Shown: positions 37,156-46,843 of the stretch, piece after piece
Layout of the letters: each line of letters opens with the position of its first letter
Numbering within the stretch: position 1 is the stretch's first letter
NCBI GenBank assembly: GCA_034190295.1
Contig: JAXHSW010000022.1
Coordinates: forward strand, 1-64,000
Reading direction: 5' to 3'
Length of the DNA: 64,000 bases
From: Okeania sp034190295
Lineage (GTDB): Bacteria > Cyanobacteriota > Cyanobacteriia > Cyanobacteriales > Microcoleaceae
Program-made: the position numbers and the translations under genes
Notes under the pieces: model-generated
Database searches by the model: none
The model's input: only the letters and a program-made list of their open reading frames with translations
What the model was told of the DNA's origin: nothing

Positions 37156-37644
37156 CTAGCTGAGAGCGTTAATAGCGTAATCAATATAGTTGTTAGCTTC
37201 AGTTGCACCTTGACCACTGATTCCGTGGTTAGCTTTGATATACTTTAAAGCTTCAATGTACCAGCTAGGAGATAACTCGAAAGTGCTATTAATTTCATCG
37301 ATACCTGCAATGAGTATCTCATCCATAGGACCTGTACCACCAGCAATTAGACAGTATGTTACCATCCGGAGATAGTAGCCAATGTCACGGGAACACTTTG
37401 ACTTTCCTGTTGGAGTGGAAGCATAGTTAGGTCCCTGCATGGTAGTAGTGTAGGGGAACTTGTTGTATACTGCTTGAGCAGCTCCATCAATCAAGGTTTG
37501 AGATTTTTCAGTCAGAGCTTTAGCAGCATCTAAGCAAGCAGCAGCACGGCCGAAACGACCAAAGGCAGCATTAATTTCTGTGTTAGTTAGAAAGCGGCCT
37601 TGAGAATCAGCAGCAGTTACTGCTTCAGTTAGAGGAGTTTTCAT
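37156..37644 (-). CDS. cpcA: C-phycocyanin alpha subunit
   Basis: 162 aa, the standard length. The chromophore cysteine is Cys84 in TGKSKCSRDIGYYLRM. The globin-like fold and the C-terminal EANNYIDYAINALS are typical of CpcA. It carries one phycocyanobilin attached by CpcE/CpcF and pairs with CpcB in rod hexamers. A 106-bp gap separates it from cpcB, on the same strand. The pattern is phycocyanin, not phycoerythrin: there is only one bilin cysteine. Confidence 0.98.
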   Translation of the reverse strand: MKTPLTEAVTAADSQGRFLTNTEINAAFGRFGRAAACLDAAKALTEKSQTLIDGAAQAVYNKFPYTTTMQGPNYASTPTGKSKCSRDIGYYLRMVTYCLIAGGTGPMDEILIAGIDEINSTFELSPSWYIEALKYIKANHGISGQGATEANNYIDYAINALS

Positions 37645-37750
37645 GTTTGAGGTACTTCCCTTATTATTGTGAGTACAAATTTTGGTACGATTTTAAAAGC
37701 TGTAGAGATGCTCAAGTGCATCCTTACAAAAAAAGTTTTTTACAGTTTTT

Positions 37751-38269
37751 TTAGGCAACTGCGGAAGCAGCGCGGTCGAAGTAGCCACCAATCTCAGAAA
37801 CTAGAGAGGAGCAATCTCCTGGAGTAACACCATTAGGATCGTTAGCCATAGCAATAGCTGCTTCTTTCATTTTTTGCACGCCTACTGCTACAGAAGCACC
37901 AGGAGTTCCTAGAGCTAAGTAGGTTTCACGCAATCCATTTAGGCAACGGTCATCTAGCACGCTTGCATCACCAGAGAAAATAGCATAAGTTACATAACGT
38001 AGGATAATTTCCATGTCACGCAAACAAGCTGCCATACGACGGCTTGTATAAGCATTTCCACCAGGAGCAATCAACTGAGGCTGATCTGCAAATAGAGAGC
38101 GAGCTGCATTAGCAACGATAGTTGAAGCGTTGCTAGTAATGCGGTTAACTGCGTCTAAACGCTTATTGCTATCTGCTACCATTGCGCTTAAAGCGTCGAT
38201 TTGGCTAGCAGTAACAAAATCACCCCTGGCATCTGCCTGGGAAACTACTTTTGTAAAAGCATCAAACAT
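37751..38269 (-). CDS. cpcB: C-phycocyanin beta subunit
   Basis: 172 aa, standard. The bilin cysteines are Cys82 (AACLRDMEIILRYVTY) and Cys153 (TPGDCSSL). Asn72 in PGGNAYTS is the residue methylated in beta phycobiliproteins. First gene of the cpcB-cpcA-cpcE-cpcF group. The start is supported by AGGAGA 8 bp upstream. No rod-linker genes (cpcC, cpcD, cpcG) follow cpcA here as they do in many cyanobacteria. Confidence 0.98.
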   Translation of the reverse strand: MFDAFTKVVSQADARGDFVTASQIDALSAMVADSNKRLDAVNRITSNASTIVANAARSLFADQPQLIAPGGNAYTSRRMAACLRDMEIILRYVTYAIFSGDASVLDDRCLNGLRETYLALGTPGASVAVGVQKMKEAAIAMANDPNGVTPGDCSSLVSEIGGYFDRAASAVA

Positions 38270-38549
38270 CGATTAATTCTCCTAATTTGATTTTTTTTAA
38301 TTGCTTTTCGATGCTATGGGTATTTTTTTAGTTTTTTCAGGCTAGCTGCCCATGGCTGGAAAAGTAAAATTGGACTGTTTGAAAATCCTGAGAAAATCTT
38401 ACACTGTTTATGAGAAGCTTTTCAACCTTATCAATCAATGTTTTTGTTGATTTTCTCTTATCTTTATAACCCTTCAGATATTCTTTATACAATGCTGTTG
38501 TGTTTTTATTTATTACAAATTATTAACAAAGTTCTCTACAGATGGAAAG
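38270..38549. promoter_or_regulatory. Region upstream of cpcB, shared space with the pebB end
   Basis: 280 bp without a gene. It must contain the strong cpcBA promoter, read on the minus strand. TTAGGAGAATTAATCGATG marks the translation start region. I could not assign -35/-10 boxes with confidence. Confidence 0.4.
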
Positions 38550-39320
38550 TTAAACAGCATTCAAGGCCAATTGTCTTTCTAGGTCAAATAGAAAGCCATG
38601 AATATATTCTTCTGTCCATTCTGGGCCATAAAATCTGGTAAACATTCCTCTAGCTGGATCTTTCTCGGCTCGATATCTCAGATAACGTAGTTGTGCCTGT
38701 TTGATTTCTGCTAATTTTTCTATATTAGTAATAGGTTGTGCTTCCTTTACAAAAATTAAATAAGCTTGCAAGTAATCTTTGAAGGCTTCAAACACTCTTG
38801 TCTCGACTAATTCAGTTTTTTGAGGACGAGTCCACAGAAAGGCTGGAGAAAAGAATGGGATTGCTTCTTCAGGAAAATCTCCTCCCCACGGCAAATGCTG
38901 TTGATGTGTTTGGAAGGTATCCCTTATGGGCTGAGTATACTTTTCTTGATACTCAGGGTCATCCCGAAATAAGGGCTGCATATCTAGGGCAATTAGATGT
39001 CCACCTGGTAGGGTGACTAGGTCTGCCCCAAAAAATGGCAAATCATAGTTAAGGTGGGGAAATATTACAAAATTTAACACTTGGAGGGCAGTGCCACCTT
39101 GAACGTGAGCTGCTCTAATTTGTCGGAGTTTGGGACTACAGTAGGCGTAACTGGTTGTTTCTACTTCTTGCTCTTTTTTGCCCTTGCCAGTTATAGCAAC
39201 TTTATGTTCAAATCCAGGGGGTATGGGATAAGGTTTTAGTTCTAGTTCTTGCTTGAGCTGAGTTAGAGCATAATCTAGAAAGGGTTGATATAAATTCACT
39301 ATATTTTCAGTTGGTGTCAT
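38550..39320 (-). CDS. pebB: Phycoerythrobilin:ferredoxin oxidoreductase
   Basis: 256 aa ferredoxin-dependent bilin reductase. It reduces 15,16-dihydrobiliverdin, made by PebA, to phycoerythrobilin. The family core is HLNYDLPFFGADLVTLPGGH then LIALDMQPLF, with the catalytic acidic residue in this region. FTRFYGPEWTEEYIHGFLFD is the C-terminal signature. The length fits PebB better than PebA or PcyA, and its pairing with PebA in the window supports the call. It is upstream of cpcB on the same strand. Confidence 0.9.
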   Translation of the reverse strand: MTPTENIVNLYQPFLDYALTQLKQELELKPYPIPPGFEHKVAITGKGKKEQEVETTSYAYCSPKLRQIRAAHVQGGTALQVLNFVIFPHLNYDLPFFGADLVTLPGGHLIALDMQPLFRDDPEYQEKYTQPIRDTFQTHQQHLPWGGDFPEEAIPFFSPAFLWTRPQKTELVETRVFEAFKDYLQAYLIFVKEAQPITNIEKLAEIKQAQLRYLRYRAEKDPARGMFTRFYGPEWTEEYIHGFLFDLERQLALNAV

Positions 39321-39385
39321 TACCTATGTATTTCAGCAATTTATCTACAAAAATTTAGCTCGCCACTTAACTAAACTTAACTTAC

Positions 39386-39720
39386 TCAAAAACCTGAAAG
39401 CTTAGTTGTTCGCAGTGGCTCCACCACCACAAGGTTAAACGGCAAACCCTTTATTCCTTGGTCAAAGACATCAGGAATTGCTTTTTCAATAATTTTCAAC
39501 GAGCCATTTACATCTGCATTTAATAATTTATTTTACCTGGTTTTATACTACCCTCTTGTTACTTTTTTTCCACTAATTTTCTGTTTTTTATTTATCTCTA
39601 TATTTAGGTAAATCATCCCCATCTAAAGCTGCTTTGTTGAGATGTATAAGATTCTTCTGTAATTATTACTTTTATTCCTCTTAGTTTGGTTTATATCTTA
39701 ACATCCCTATTAACTTATAA
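39386..39720 (-). pseudogene. tnpB fragment between pebA and pebB
   Basis: On the minus strand, broken frames encode RGIKVIITEESYTSQ, then LPKYRDK, and then NADVNGSLKIIEKAIPDVFD followed by QGIKGLPFNLVVVEPLRTTK and a stop near 39386. These are the zinc-ribbon and last RuvC region of a TnpB of the DVNGSLNI type. Stops and frameshifts show it is dead; the N-terminal half is missing. Confidence 0.8.
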
Positions 39721-40460
39721 TGAGGGATATTCACAAATTTTTGATTGTTCTTTTTTCCTGATTTTATTCCTTGTTTCCAACTCTGATTATACCCAATGAT
39801 TTAAGATTCCTATTTCATGGTTTACCGAATAATTAATAATTAAATAATTCGCGCCTTGAAGCCTCCCTTTACCAATGGATAATTGACAATTGATAATTAA
39901 ATAGTTAGAAAGGAGCGAGAAGTCTTTCATTCTCCATTATCCACTATCCATTAATACCCTAGCCCTTATATTCAATTCCGTAACGGTTTTAACCACAGGT
40001 AATTATCAATTATCCATTATCAATTATCAATTAATGAAACACCAATCTATTACTCTTTTACTTGCTGTATGAAGATAGTTTTCTACTCGACAATTTCGTT
40101 TGTGAGTTTATTTTTTTAACCGATGAGAATTACTTTTAGCTTCATACATTAATTGTAGCCGTTCGCTACTCAATGGATAGACAGCCGAACAAACTTACTC
40201 ATTTTAGTTTTATAACTATAGTTATGAGTGAGTTTGAGAAACTTTAAAATAAGTTTTGGCTTTCTGTATTTACCGAAATATTGGGTTTAAAGCCTCCCCC
40301 TTTTAGGGGGATGAAAAAAATTCAATGAGCGTATTTTCAAGCCTCCGGCTTTAGTCGGAGGTACTGATAACTGATAACTGATAACTGATAACTGAAACGA
40401 CCCCTTCTGGATGTTTTAAAAGGGTGCGAGTCTCAATTTTCAACTGAATAGTTAATAAAA
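39721..40460. repeat. Family B repeats between pebA and pebB
   Basis: Family B-type pieces lie at about 39825-40035 (AATAATTCGCGCCTTGAAGC... AATTATCCATTATC units) and 40268-40330 (TACCGAAATATTGGGTTTAA). A hairpin GCCTCCGGCTTTAGTCGGAGG lies at 40341-40361, followed by four CTGATAACTGATAA-type units. No gene. Confidence 0.55.
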
Positions 40461-41195
40461 TTATCGCGTTGCATTAGGAACAGCTAATGGTACAGCATCT
40501 TCAAACAAGAATTCGTAGAGAAATTTTTCTGACCATTCATGGCCAAAATAACTGCTAAATAATCCTGACGCCGGGTCGCGGTCTGCACTATATTGATCGT
40601 AATCTTTTTGGGCTTTAATTATCTTTTGAATATCTTCTGTTCGATCGAGAATTTCTGCTTTATCTAACATTTCCCAATACAAGTTAATGTATTCTTTATA
40701 AGCTTGGAAAAATGTAGTTTGCACTGTGTCTGCATCTGTTTTAGCAAACAGTAAATACTTGGAAAAATATTGGTTGGCATCATAAAATTTCATTTCTAAT
40801 TTTTGAGCCAAGTCATTATATTTTTCTCGTAGCGATCGCATTGGTTCTATATATTTTTCTAAATAAGATTCTTCTTGGAATAAAGGTTGAAAATCTAATA
40901 CTATTAAGATTTTACTTTTACCAAAAGATAATAGGTCAATTCCTAAAAGTGGTATGTCATAGTAGTAACTGGGATAAATCACACTATTAAATACCTGAGC
41001 TGAAGCTCCTGCATCAATATAGGTATAACGTATTTTTCTTAGTTGAGGACACTCATAACACCAACTTTGGATGGTGGCTTGATTCTTGCCTCTATTACTA
41101 ATATTTGCTTCTAAACCAGGAGGAATTTCTCTGCGGGTTAATTCAAATCTATCAGTAAGCTCTTTTTTTAAGTGTTCTAAGAATGGCCTGTACAT
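40461..41195 (-). CDS. pebA: 15,16-dihydrobiliverdin:ferredoxin oxidoreductase
   Basis: 244 aa ferredoxin-dependent bilin reductase, first step from biliverdin IXalpha toward phycoerythrobilin. The core YYYDIPLLGIDLLSFGKSK then LIVLDFQPLF, and the tail SYFGHEWSEKFLYEFLFED, are PebA-like. It is clearly paralogous to the next gene but shorter at the N-terminus, as PebA is. It and pebB lie 1.1 kb apart with a tnpB fossil between them, although the two often overlap elsewhere. Confidence 0.9.
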   Translation of the reverse strand: MYRPFLEHLKKELTDRFELTRREIPPGLEANISNRGKNQATIQSWCYECPQLRKIRYTYIDAGASAQVFNSVIYPSYYYDIPLLGIDLLSFGKSKILIVLDFQPLFQEESYLEKYIEPMRSLREKYNDLAQKLEMKFYDANQYFSKYLLFAKTDADTVQTTFFQAYKEYINLYWEMLDKAEILDRTEDIQKIIKAQKDYDQYSADRDPASGLFSSYFGHEWSEKFLYEFLFEDAVPLAVPNATR

Positions 41196-42254
41196 TGATA
41201 CTTATGGTCACATATTAAATCATTTTATAGAATAATTGATGGCCATGACCTGAGTCTCATTTCTCATAAACAAAGCAATAATCCTTCATAAAGTCAAAAG
41301 TCAAAAAATAAAGGTCGAAAGTTTAAGTAGGGTTTGCGCTCAAAAGTCTTTTGGTAGGAGACAGGAGACAACCCACCCCTAACCCCTCCCAGGAGGGGAA
41401 TGAGCGAGGAGGTCGGAGTAAGAATTGTAAGAATGATTTTTCTGCCCAACTATGAGCCTAAAATACGCGGTAGTGCATCAGCATGAAGAGCTGAAAACTA
41501 GGCACTTTTGAAAGGCCCCAAAAAGGCACTTGTCTTTATATGTCAATGCTTCCCCAGAGCGATCGGTAGAGCAATAAATAAGAGATTGTTTTTCAACAAT
41601 TAATAATTAATAATTAATAATTACCTCTCCTTGAAAGCGGATAGGATTGATTCAAAGGAAAATTTTTTATTTTTTATCCTTTAAAGGAGAGGCTTTAAAC
41701 CGCAATTTATCGGTAAAGGAAATTTAACAAAGTCACAAGTCAAAAGTCAGAAGTAAGAAGTAAGATTTTATTTTTGTAAAGGGGATTTGAGCTTCGCTCC
41801 AAAAATATTTCGTCTTTTAAGGCGGGGTTTTAGACCCAATTATTTTGATAAAAAAGGAAACAGGGAAAAGGGAATAGGCAGCGAAAGATAAATTTCCTCA
41901 AGCTTGAAATAACGTGGCTTTCTCAATACATAAAATAGCACAATTTAGAATGAAATAGCCCTGGGGAATAGGGGAGCGGTCTCAAGACACAACTATACTT
42001 TCTATAAAAAAAGGTAAGTGCCTTTTTAGGTTGAAAAAAGTGCCTGACTTTCAGTTGAAAACCCTCAAAAACTTAGCATAAAAGGCGGGGGAGATAGCAG
42101 AAAAATCACTCTGAAAAATATATCCGACTATATCCTAATTAATTCCTTGTTTCTCCTAACTACTCCTTTACTCCCCAACTCCCCTACTCCCCTACTTCCC
42201 TACTCCCCTACTCCTGAAAAATACTTCTTCAGCAAACCCTAAATATGGCTAAAC
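41196..42254. repeat. Repeats upstream of pebA
   Basis: Family I with family C inside lies at about 41322-41560. A reversed family B copy is at about 41591-41716 and family C at about 41735-41855. A second family I copy lies at about 41985-42243, ending CTTCAGCAAACCCTAAATA next to the terD stop. No gene; any pebA promoter lies near 41200-41320. Confidence 0.6.
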
Positions 42255-42857
42255 TTATTTCAGAAATGAACCTACTACACCATTCATATCACTATCTAAA
42301 GGATCGCCCAAAGCACTAAATTTCCACATTGTGTTATCTCGAGAAATAGCTCCCATTAACATAGATATTTTACCTTGATAAGTACCATTACCAGATAAAG
42401 TATATTTAGCTATTTCGATTCCTTTATTATCAATAGCTCTCACAAAAGCATTTTCTACCATCCCAAATTGTTGTTTCCTTTCTTTAGCTTGATAAATGCT
42501 TACTGCTAAGATAATTTTTTGGTATTTTTCAGGAATAGAATTAAGTTTCAAAATTATTTGTTCGTCGTCTCCCTCTCCTTCTCCCGTAAGATTATCTCCT
42601 GAATGAATTATTGTCTTATCATTCGATTCTAAATGACCATAATAAATTACATCTTCTTTATAGTTTTTGAGCTTGTCATTTTCTTCTAATAAAATCGCAT
42701 AACCATCAAGGTCAAAATCCCATCTATTACCGAAGAATCCAGCTAAACCACTGGAAGATTTAGCAACATCCCATCCTAGACCCATTGTCAGTCGTGATAA
42801 ATCGTATTCACTTTTATCAAGTACAATTTTTTGTCCTTTTTCGAGCTTAATAGTCAT
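42255..42857 (-). CDS. TerD-family protein (tellurium resistance/stress), copy 1
   Basis: 200 aa with the TerD fold: KLEKGQKIVLDKSE, GLGWDVAKS, the calcium-binding acidic core DFDLDGYAILLEENDKL, HSGDNLTGEGEGDDEQI and KERKQQFGMVENAFVRAIDN. It has an insertion (SSGLAGFFGNRW) before the acidic core not found in the other two copies, and a divergent tail. TerD proteins bind Ca2+ and belong to membrane-linked stress complexes; exact roles in cyanobacteria are unknown. Same strand as three other ter-type genes. Confidence 0.9.
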   Translation of the reverse strand: MTIKLEKGQKIVLDKSEYDLSRLTMGLGWDVAKSSSGLAGFFGNRWDFDLDGYAILLEENDKLKNYKEDVIYYGHLESNDKTIIHSGDNLTGEGEGDDEQIILKLNSIPEKYQKIILAVSIYQAKERKQQFGMVENAFVRAIDNKGIEIAKYTLSGNGTYQGKISMLMGAISRDNTMWKFSALGDPLDSDMNGVVGSFLK

Positions 42858-43497
42858 GTATTTACTACCCTTTATAAATTAAGTATGAAAGTTTTTCAAT
42901 TTAGTCAATCTGGTTTTTGGTTATAGCAATAAACCGTCAAAAGTCGTAAGCATTTCGGTCCGAATGCTGCGCAAACAGCCGTCAGCTATTAGCTATCAGC
43001 TATTAATTTTGGAGAAGGTAAAAGCAACCTTTGAAATTGAGAAAGAATAAAAATTTACTGCCAAAGTCCCATTTCTAAACCTGAGAAGTAATTATTCATT
43101 ACTAATTGCTGTTTGCGTAGCATTCCGTAGGAATAGCTGACTGCTAATAGCTATAAGCTATAAGTTATATAATGTTGGGAAAGGCAAGAGTAATTGAGAA
43201 ATTTAAAAAGGATAAAAAGTTACTGCCAAAGTCTCCTTCCCTAACCTTAGAAATAATTATTCATTATTAATTGCTGTTTGCCTAACATTCAGCTTTTTAA
43301 TAAATAAACCAAGTATTTACTTAACTTCTGCTAGATTTTTAAACAAAGAATTGAAGCACAAGAACAACAAGTTTAAATTGTTTACTAAAGGTAATAAAGC
43401 TGTTTGCGCAGCATTCCGTAGGAATAGCTGATAGCTGATAGCTGATAGCTGACTGCTTACATTTTAGTTCCCGCTTTAACCAAATTAATTCATATCA
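42858..43497. repeat. Family G repeats between ter genes
   Basis: Two family G-like segments (about 42945-43170 and 43270-43470) share AAAAAGTTACTGCCAAAGTC and several copies of GTTTGCGCAGCATTCCGTAG. A microrepeat GATAGCTGATAGCTGATAG lies near 43435. No gene. Confidence 0.6.
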
Positions 43498-44133
43498 CTA
43501 CTTCCTACCAGATACCCAATTAAATCCATATTGATAAAATTGGTCTGCTTCTTTATGACCTAAAAAATATTTCTCTTCTTTAACAATCATAATTTGAGAG
43601 TTAATATTTTTCAGCAATGCTGCAGCACAAAAGCTACAATTACTGTCTGGATTATTCAATTCTAGAAAGACTTCTTCATCATTGCTGATTTTAAAGAACA
43701 TCCTTCCGCGTACTGACTTAAAATCTTCAGCACCTTCATATATAAAACAAAAAAATAATATTCTTTGAATTAGATCGGGTCTGAAAATATACATATTTTC
43801 ACCATCATTTGCTTGACCTGTTCGGTCATCTTTATCCAAATAAATGTAAGGTGAAGTTTTTCTTGAGCCAAACTGTTCTCCTAATGGTTGAATAACTCCC
43901 CTTTGACCATTCATCATTTCATACATACATCCTAAATCTAAATCTGGCGCACTATTACTGCCAAATATTTTTCCTATCCAACCACTTCGATTATTTGTAA
44001 TAGCTTCCCAATTCAAATTAACATGAACTATAACAGGGTCAGTACTATCATCTTTGCTCAAGTTTATATTATGAAAATCCCCAGTTTTTTCTAGTTTAAT
44101 AACCACAATTTTTAATTTTTTAACTAACAACAA
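43498..44133 (-). CDS. TerA-like protein of the Ter stress cluster
   Basis: 211 aa. DLDLGCMYEMMNGQRGVIQPLG and SPYIYLDKDDRTG followed by DGENMYIF match the TerA/TerD superfamily core, in its TerA version where the acidic loop reads DLDLG. NPDSNCSFCAAALLKN and the tail YQYGFNWVSGRK are as in TerA C-termini. Genuine TerA is often longer; this is a single-domain form. The true start may be a later Met or another codon, because the first residues (MLLVKKLKIVVIKLEKTGDF) are unusually hydrophobic. Confidence 0.82.
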   Translation of the reverse strand: MLLVKKLKIVVIKLEKTGDFHNINLSKDDSTDPVIVHVNLNWEAITNNRSGWIGKIFGSNSAPDLDLGCMYEMMNGQRGVIQPLGEQFGSRKTSPYIYLDKDDRTGQANDGENMYIFRPDLIQRILFFCFIYEGAEDFKSVRGRMFFKISNDEEVFLELNNPDSNCSFCAAALLKNINSQIMIVKEEKYFLGHKEADQFYQYGFNWVSGRK

Positions 44134-44564
44134 AATAATTAGGGTTTGCTGAAAAAGTCTTATAGTTGAGAATTCATAATTTAGAACTCAGAATTTCCTA
44201 CGCAATGCTCTGCAAACAGAATTTAGAGGATTTAGGAGGAAGAAATCTCCCTTAATTTTTCTATCCTTATCTACTCAAAACTCTAACTTTTTTAGCTTTT
44301 TAGACCGAAAACTTTGCACCTTTTTTGACTCTAAAAATCCTCAAATATTTACAGATAAAGGCTTTGACAGTTAATCACCAAGCCCTAATTAGGTACTCCT
44401 AAAGATGCAAGGATTTTAGTTGCTACATCCCCTTAACTATTTAACTATCGGGAGGTAGACTAGAAAAATCATTACTTGTTTAGTACTACCAATATTTAAA
44501 CTTTAATTTTCCCAGTTTTGAATTTTAGCTATAGCTAAATCCAAATTTAAAGTACTATCTATAG
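44134..44564. repeat. Family I element between ter genes
   Basis: AGGGTTTGCTGAAAAAGTC at about 44140 and AGTTAATCACCAAGCCCTAA at about 44373-44392 are the inverted ends. The rest to 44564 is AT-rich without a gene. Confidence 0.6.
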
Positions 44565-45140
44565 TTATTCATAAACATATTTCTCGACAAAAGTTTGTAA
44601 ACCTGCGTTATATCCTGTTCCCACAGCTTGAAATCTCCATTCATTATTTTTTTTATAGAGACGACCAAATTCTATTGCAGTTTCTCTTGAAAAGTCTTCT
44701 TCTAATTCATACTTAGTTATTTCTTCTTGAGTCTCCAAATTGTAAACTCTAATAAACGAATTTTTAACTTGCCCAAAGTTTTGTCTTCTTTTTTCTGCAT
44801 CATGGATAGTCACAACAAAAAGTAGTTCTTGAATACTGGAATTAACATTAGTTAAATCTACTTCTATTGTTTCATCGTCTCCTTCTCCTTCTCCAGTTCT
44901 ATTATCTCCCCAATGCTTTACTGCACTATCTGGTGATTTTAAATTATTGTAGAAAATAAAGTATTCATCTTCAGGGATTTTACCATTATCTCCTAACATA
45001 AATACAGAAGCATCTAAGTCAAATTCTACCCCTGTATCAGTAGGATTAACATCCCAACCTAAACCAACACCTACTTTTACTAAACTTGGTGCATCTTTAG
45101 AAAGATTAATTCTGTGACCTTTACTAAGTTTAACAGACAT
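44565..45140 (-). CDS. TerD/TerE-family protein, copy 2
   Basis: 191 aa canonical TerD-type: LSKGHRINLSKDAP, VGLGWDVNPTDTGVEFDLDA (Ca-binding acidic core), VKHWGDNRTGEGEGDDETIE, DAEKRRQNFGQVKNSFIRVY and EFGRLYKKNNEWRFQAVGTG. It is close to copy 3, so the two look like a recent duplication. Between them lies a tandem-repeat block with an assembly gap. Confidence 0.94.
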   Translation of the reverse strand: MSVKLSKGHRINLSKDAPSLVKVGVGLGWDVNPTDTGVEFDLDASVFMLGDNGKIPEDEYFIFYNNLKSPDSAVKHWGDNRTGEGEGDDETIEVDLTNVNSSIQELLFVVTIHDAEKRRQNFGQVKNSFIRVYNLETQEEITKYELEEDFSRETAIEFGRLYKKNNEWRFQAVGTGYNAGLQTFVEKYVYE

Positions 45141-45194
45141 TTATTACCCTCTTTTATGACTAAACAGTTTAAAAATTTCTTTAAGGTGATAATT

Positions 45195-46000
45195 GATATT
45201 TTTCAGGATTAGATATTTGGAATTACATCAAAATTACTCCCTCATCCAAAATGCTAATTCCAAATTTACCGACTTCTATGGGAATGGAAAATTTTTGACC
45301 CATTCATAAATGTTCCTAGAATCAAATCGTAGAATTAACTACAGATGAGATATTTGGAATTATAGAAAAATTAATCTCTCATCCAAAATACTAATTCCAA
45401 ATTTACCGACTTCTATGGGAGTGGAAAATTTTTGACCCATTCATAACTGTTCCTAGAATCNNNNNNNNNNNNNNNNNNNNNNNNNNNNNNNNNNNNNNNN
45501 NNNNNNNNNNNNNNNNNNNNNNNNNNNNNNNNNNNNNNNNNNNNNNNNNNNNNNNNNNNNCAGATGAGATATTTGGAATTATAGAAAAATTAATCTCTCA
45601 TCCAAAATACTAATTCCAAATTTACCGACTTCTATGGGAATGGAAAATTTTTGACCCATTCATAACTGTTCCTAGAATCAACTACAGATGAGATATTTGG
45701 AATTATAGAAAAATTAATCTCTCATCCAATATCCATTAATGAACGACTTCTATGGGAGTGGAAAATTTTTGACCCATTCATAACTGCTCCTAGAATTAAC
45801 TACAGATGAGATATTTGGAATTATAGAAAAATTAATCTCTCATCCAAAATACTAATTCCAAATTTACCCAATAATTAACCTTTAAAGCATCTCCTTCTTC
45901 TATTGAAGCTTACCCATTCATAACTGCTTCAAGAATCAACTACAGATAAGATATTTGGGATTACATCAAAATTACTCTCTTATCCAAAATGCTAATTCCA
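45195..46000. repeat. ~124-bp tandem repeats, with a 100-N gap
   Basis: Units start with ACAGATGAGATATTTGGAAT and recur at about 45342, 45561, 45685, 45803 and 45943, with a diverged unit before 45342 and one presumably in the gap. Basic period 124 bp, with 118- and 140-bp variants. Each unit contains the inverted pair ATTTGGAATTA / TAATTCCAAAT, so it can form a hairpin. The N run (45461-45560) is exactly 100 bases; true copy number is unknown. Between terD copies 2 and 3. Confidence 0.88.
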
Positions 46001-46273
46001 AATTTACCCAATAATTAACCTTTAAAGTATCTCCTTATAAAAGAGAAAAAAAGAAAAAATATTTTTATCAATCATCTTCGTTTTAAGGAGAGGTCATTTC
46101 AGTTATCAGTTAGCCTCCTCCGGAGGAAATGCGAACTTCAGTTATCATTACCTCTGCAATAAGGAGGCTACGAAAATACGGAATTATCTTTTTTTATCCC
46201 CTTAAGAAAGGGAGACTTTAGACCACAATTTCTCGGTAATTGTTAATTGCTAAACAGTTTATTACTTAATCAA
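46001..46273. repeat. Family B copies in both orientations
   Basis: A forward family B-like element (TTACCCAATAATTAACCTTT ... TTTTAAGGAGAGGTCA) spans about 46003-46100. A reversed part (ACTTTAGACCACAATTTCTCGGTAA) lies at about 46180-46240. Between them is TTCAGTTATCA repeated. No gene. Confidence 0.5.
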
Positions 46274-46843
46274 TTAAGTATATTTCTGTACAAAGGTTTC
46301 TAAACCAGAGTTATAACCTTCTCCAACTGCTTGAAATTTCCATTCACCACTTTTTTTATAGAATTTACCGAACTCTATAGCTGTTTCCCTAGAAAAATCT
46401 TCTTCCAATTCATATTTAGTTATTTCTTCTTGAGTTTCCCCATCATAAATTCTGATATAAGAATTTCTTACTTGTCCGAAGTTTTGTCTTCTTTTATCTG
46501 CCTCATATATAGTCACAACAAAAACAATTTCTTCAATGGCAGAATCAACTTTTGATAAATCTACTGTGACAGTCTCATCATCTCCTTCTCCTTTTCCTGT
46601 GCGACTATCTCCCATAGATTCAACTGCACCATCAGCAGATTTAAGGCTATTGTAAAAGACAAAATATTTCTCTTGAGGAATTTTGCCATTTGCTCCTAAC
46701 ATAAATACAGAAACATCAAGGTCAAAATCTGAACCTGTATCTGAAACATTTACATCCCATCCTAAACCTGCTATGGCTTTATTCATTCCAGGCGCTTCTT
46801 TAGATAGACTAATTCTTTCGCCTTTGCTAAGATTAATACTCAT
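46274..46843 (-). CDS. TerD/TerE-family protein, copy 3
   Basis: 189 aa, very similar to copy 2: LSKGERISLSKEAPG, GLGWDVNVSDTGSDFDLDV, SVFMLGANGKIPQEKYFVFY, DSRTGKGEGDDETV, QNFGQVRNSYIRIYDGET and KFYKKSGEWKFQAVGEG. The acidic Ca2+ site is complete. It would be the first of the four ter-type genes if they are transcribed together on the minus strand. Confidence 0.95.
   Translation of the reverse strand: MSINLSKGERISLSKEAPGMNKAIAGLGWDVNVSDTGSDFDLDVSVFMLGANGKIPQEKYFVFYNSLKSADGAVESMGDSRTGKGEGDDETVTVDLSKVDSAIEEIVFVVTIYEADKRRQNFGQVRNSYIRIYDGETQEEITKYELEEDFSRETAIEFGKFYKKSGEWKFQAVGEGYNSGLETFVQKYT

Noticed and set aside
45195..46000. Possible CRISPR array between the terD copies
   Set aside because: The entire 124-bp unit repeats, so there are no spacers; no cas genes are near.
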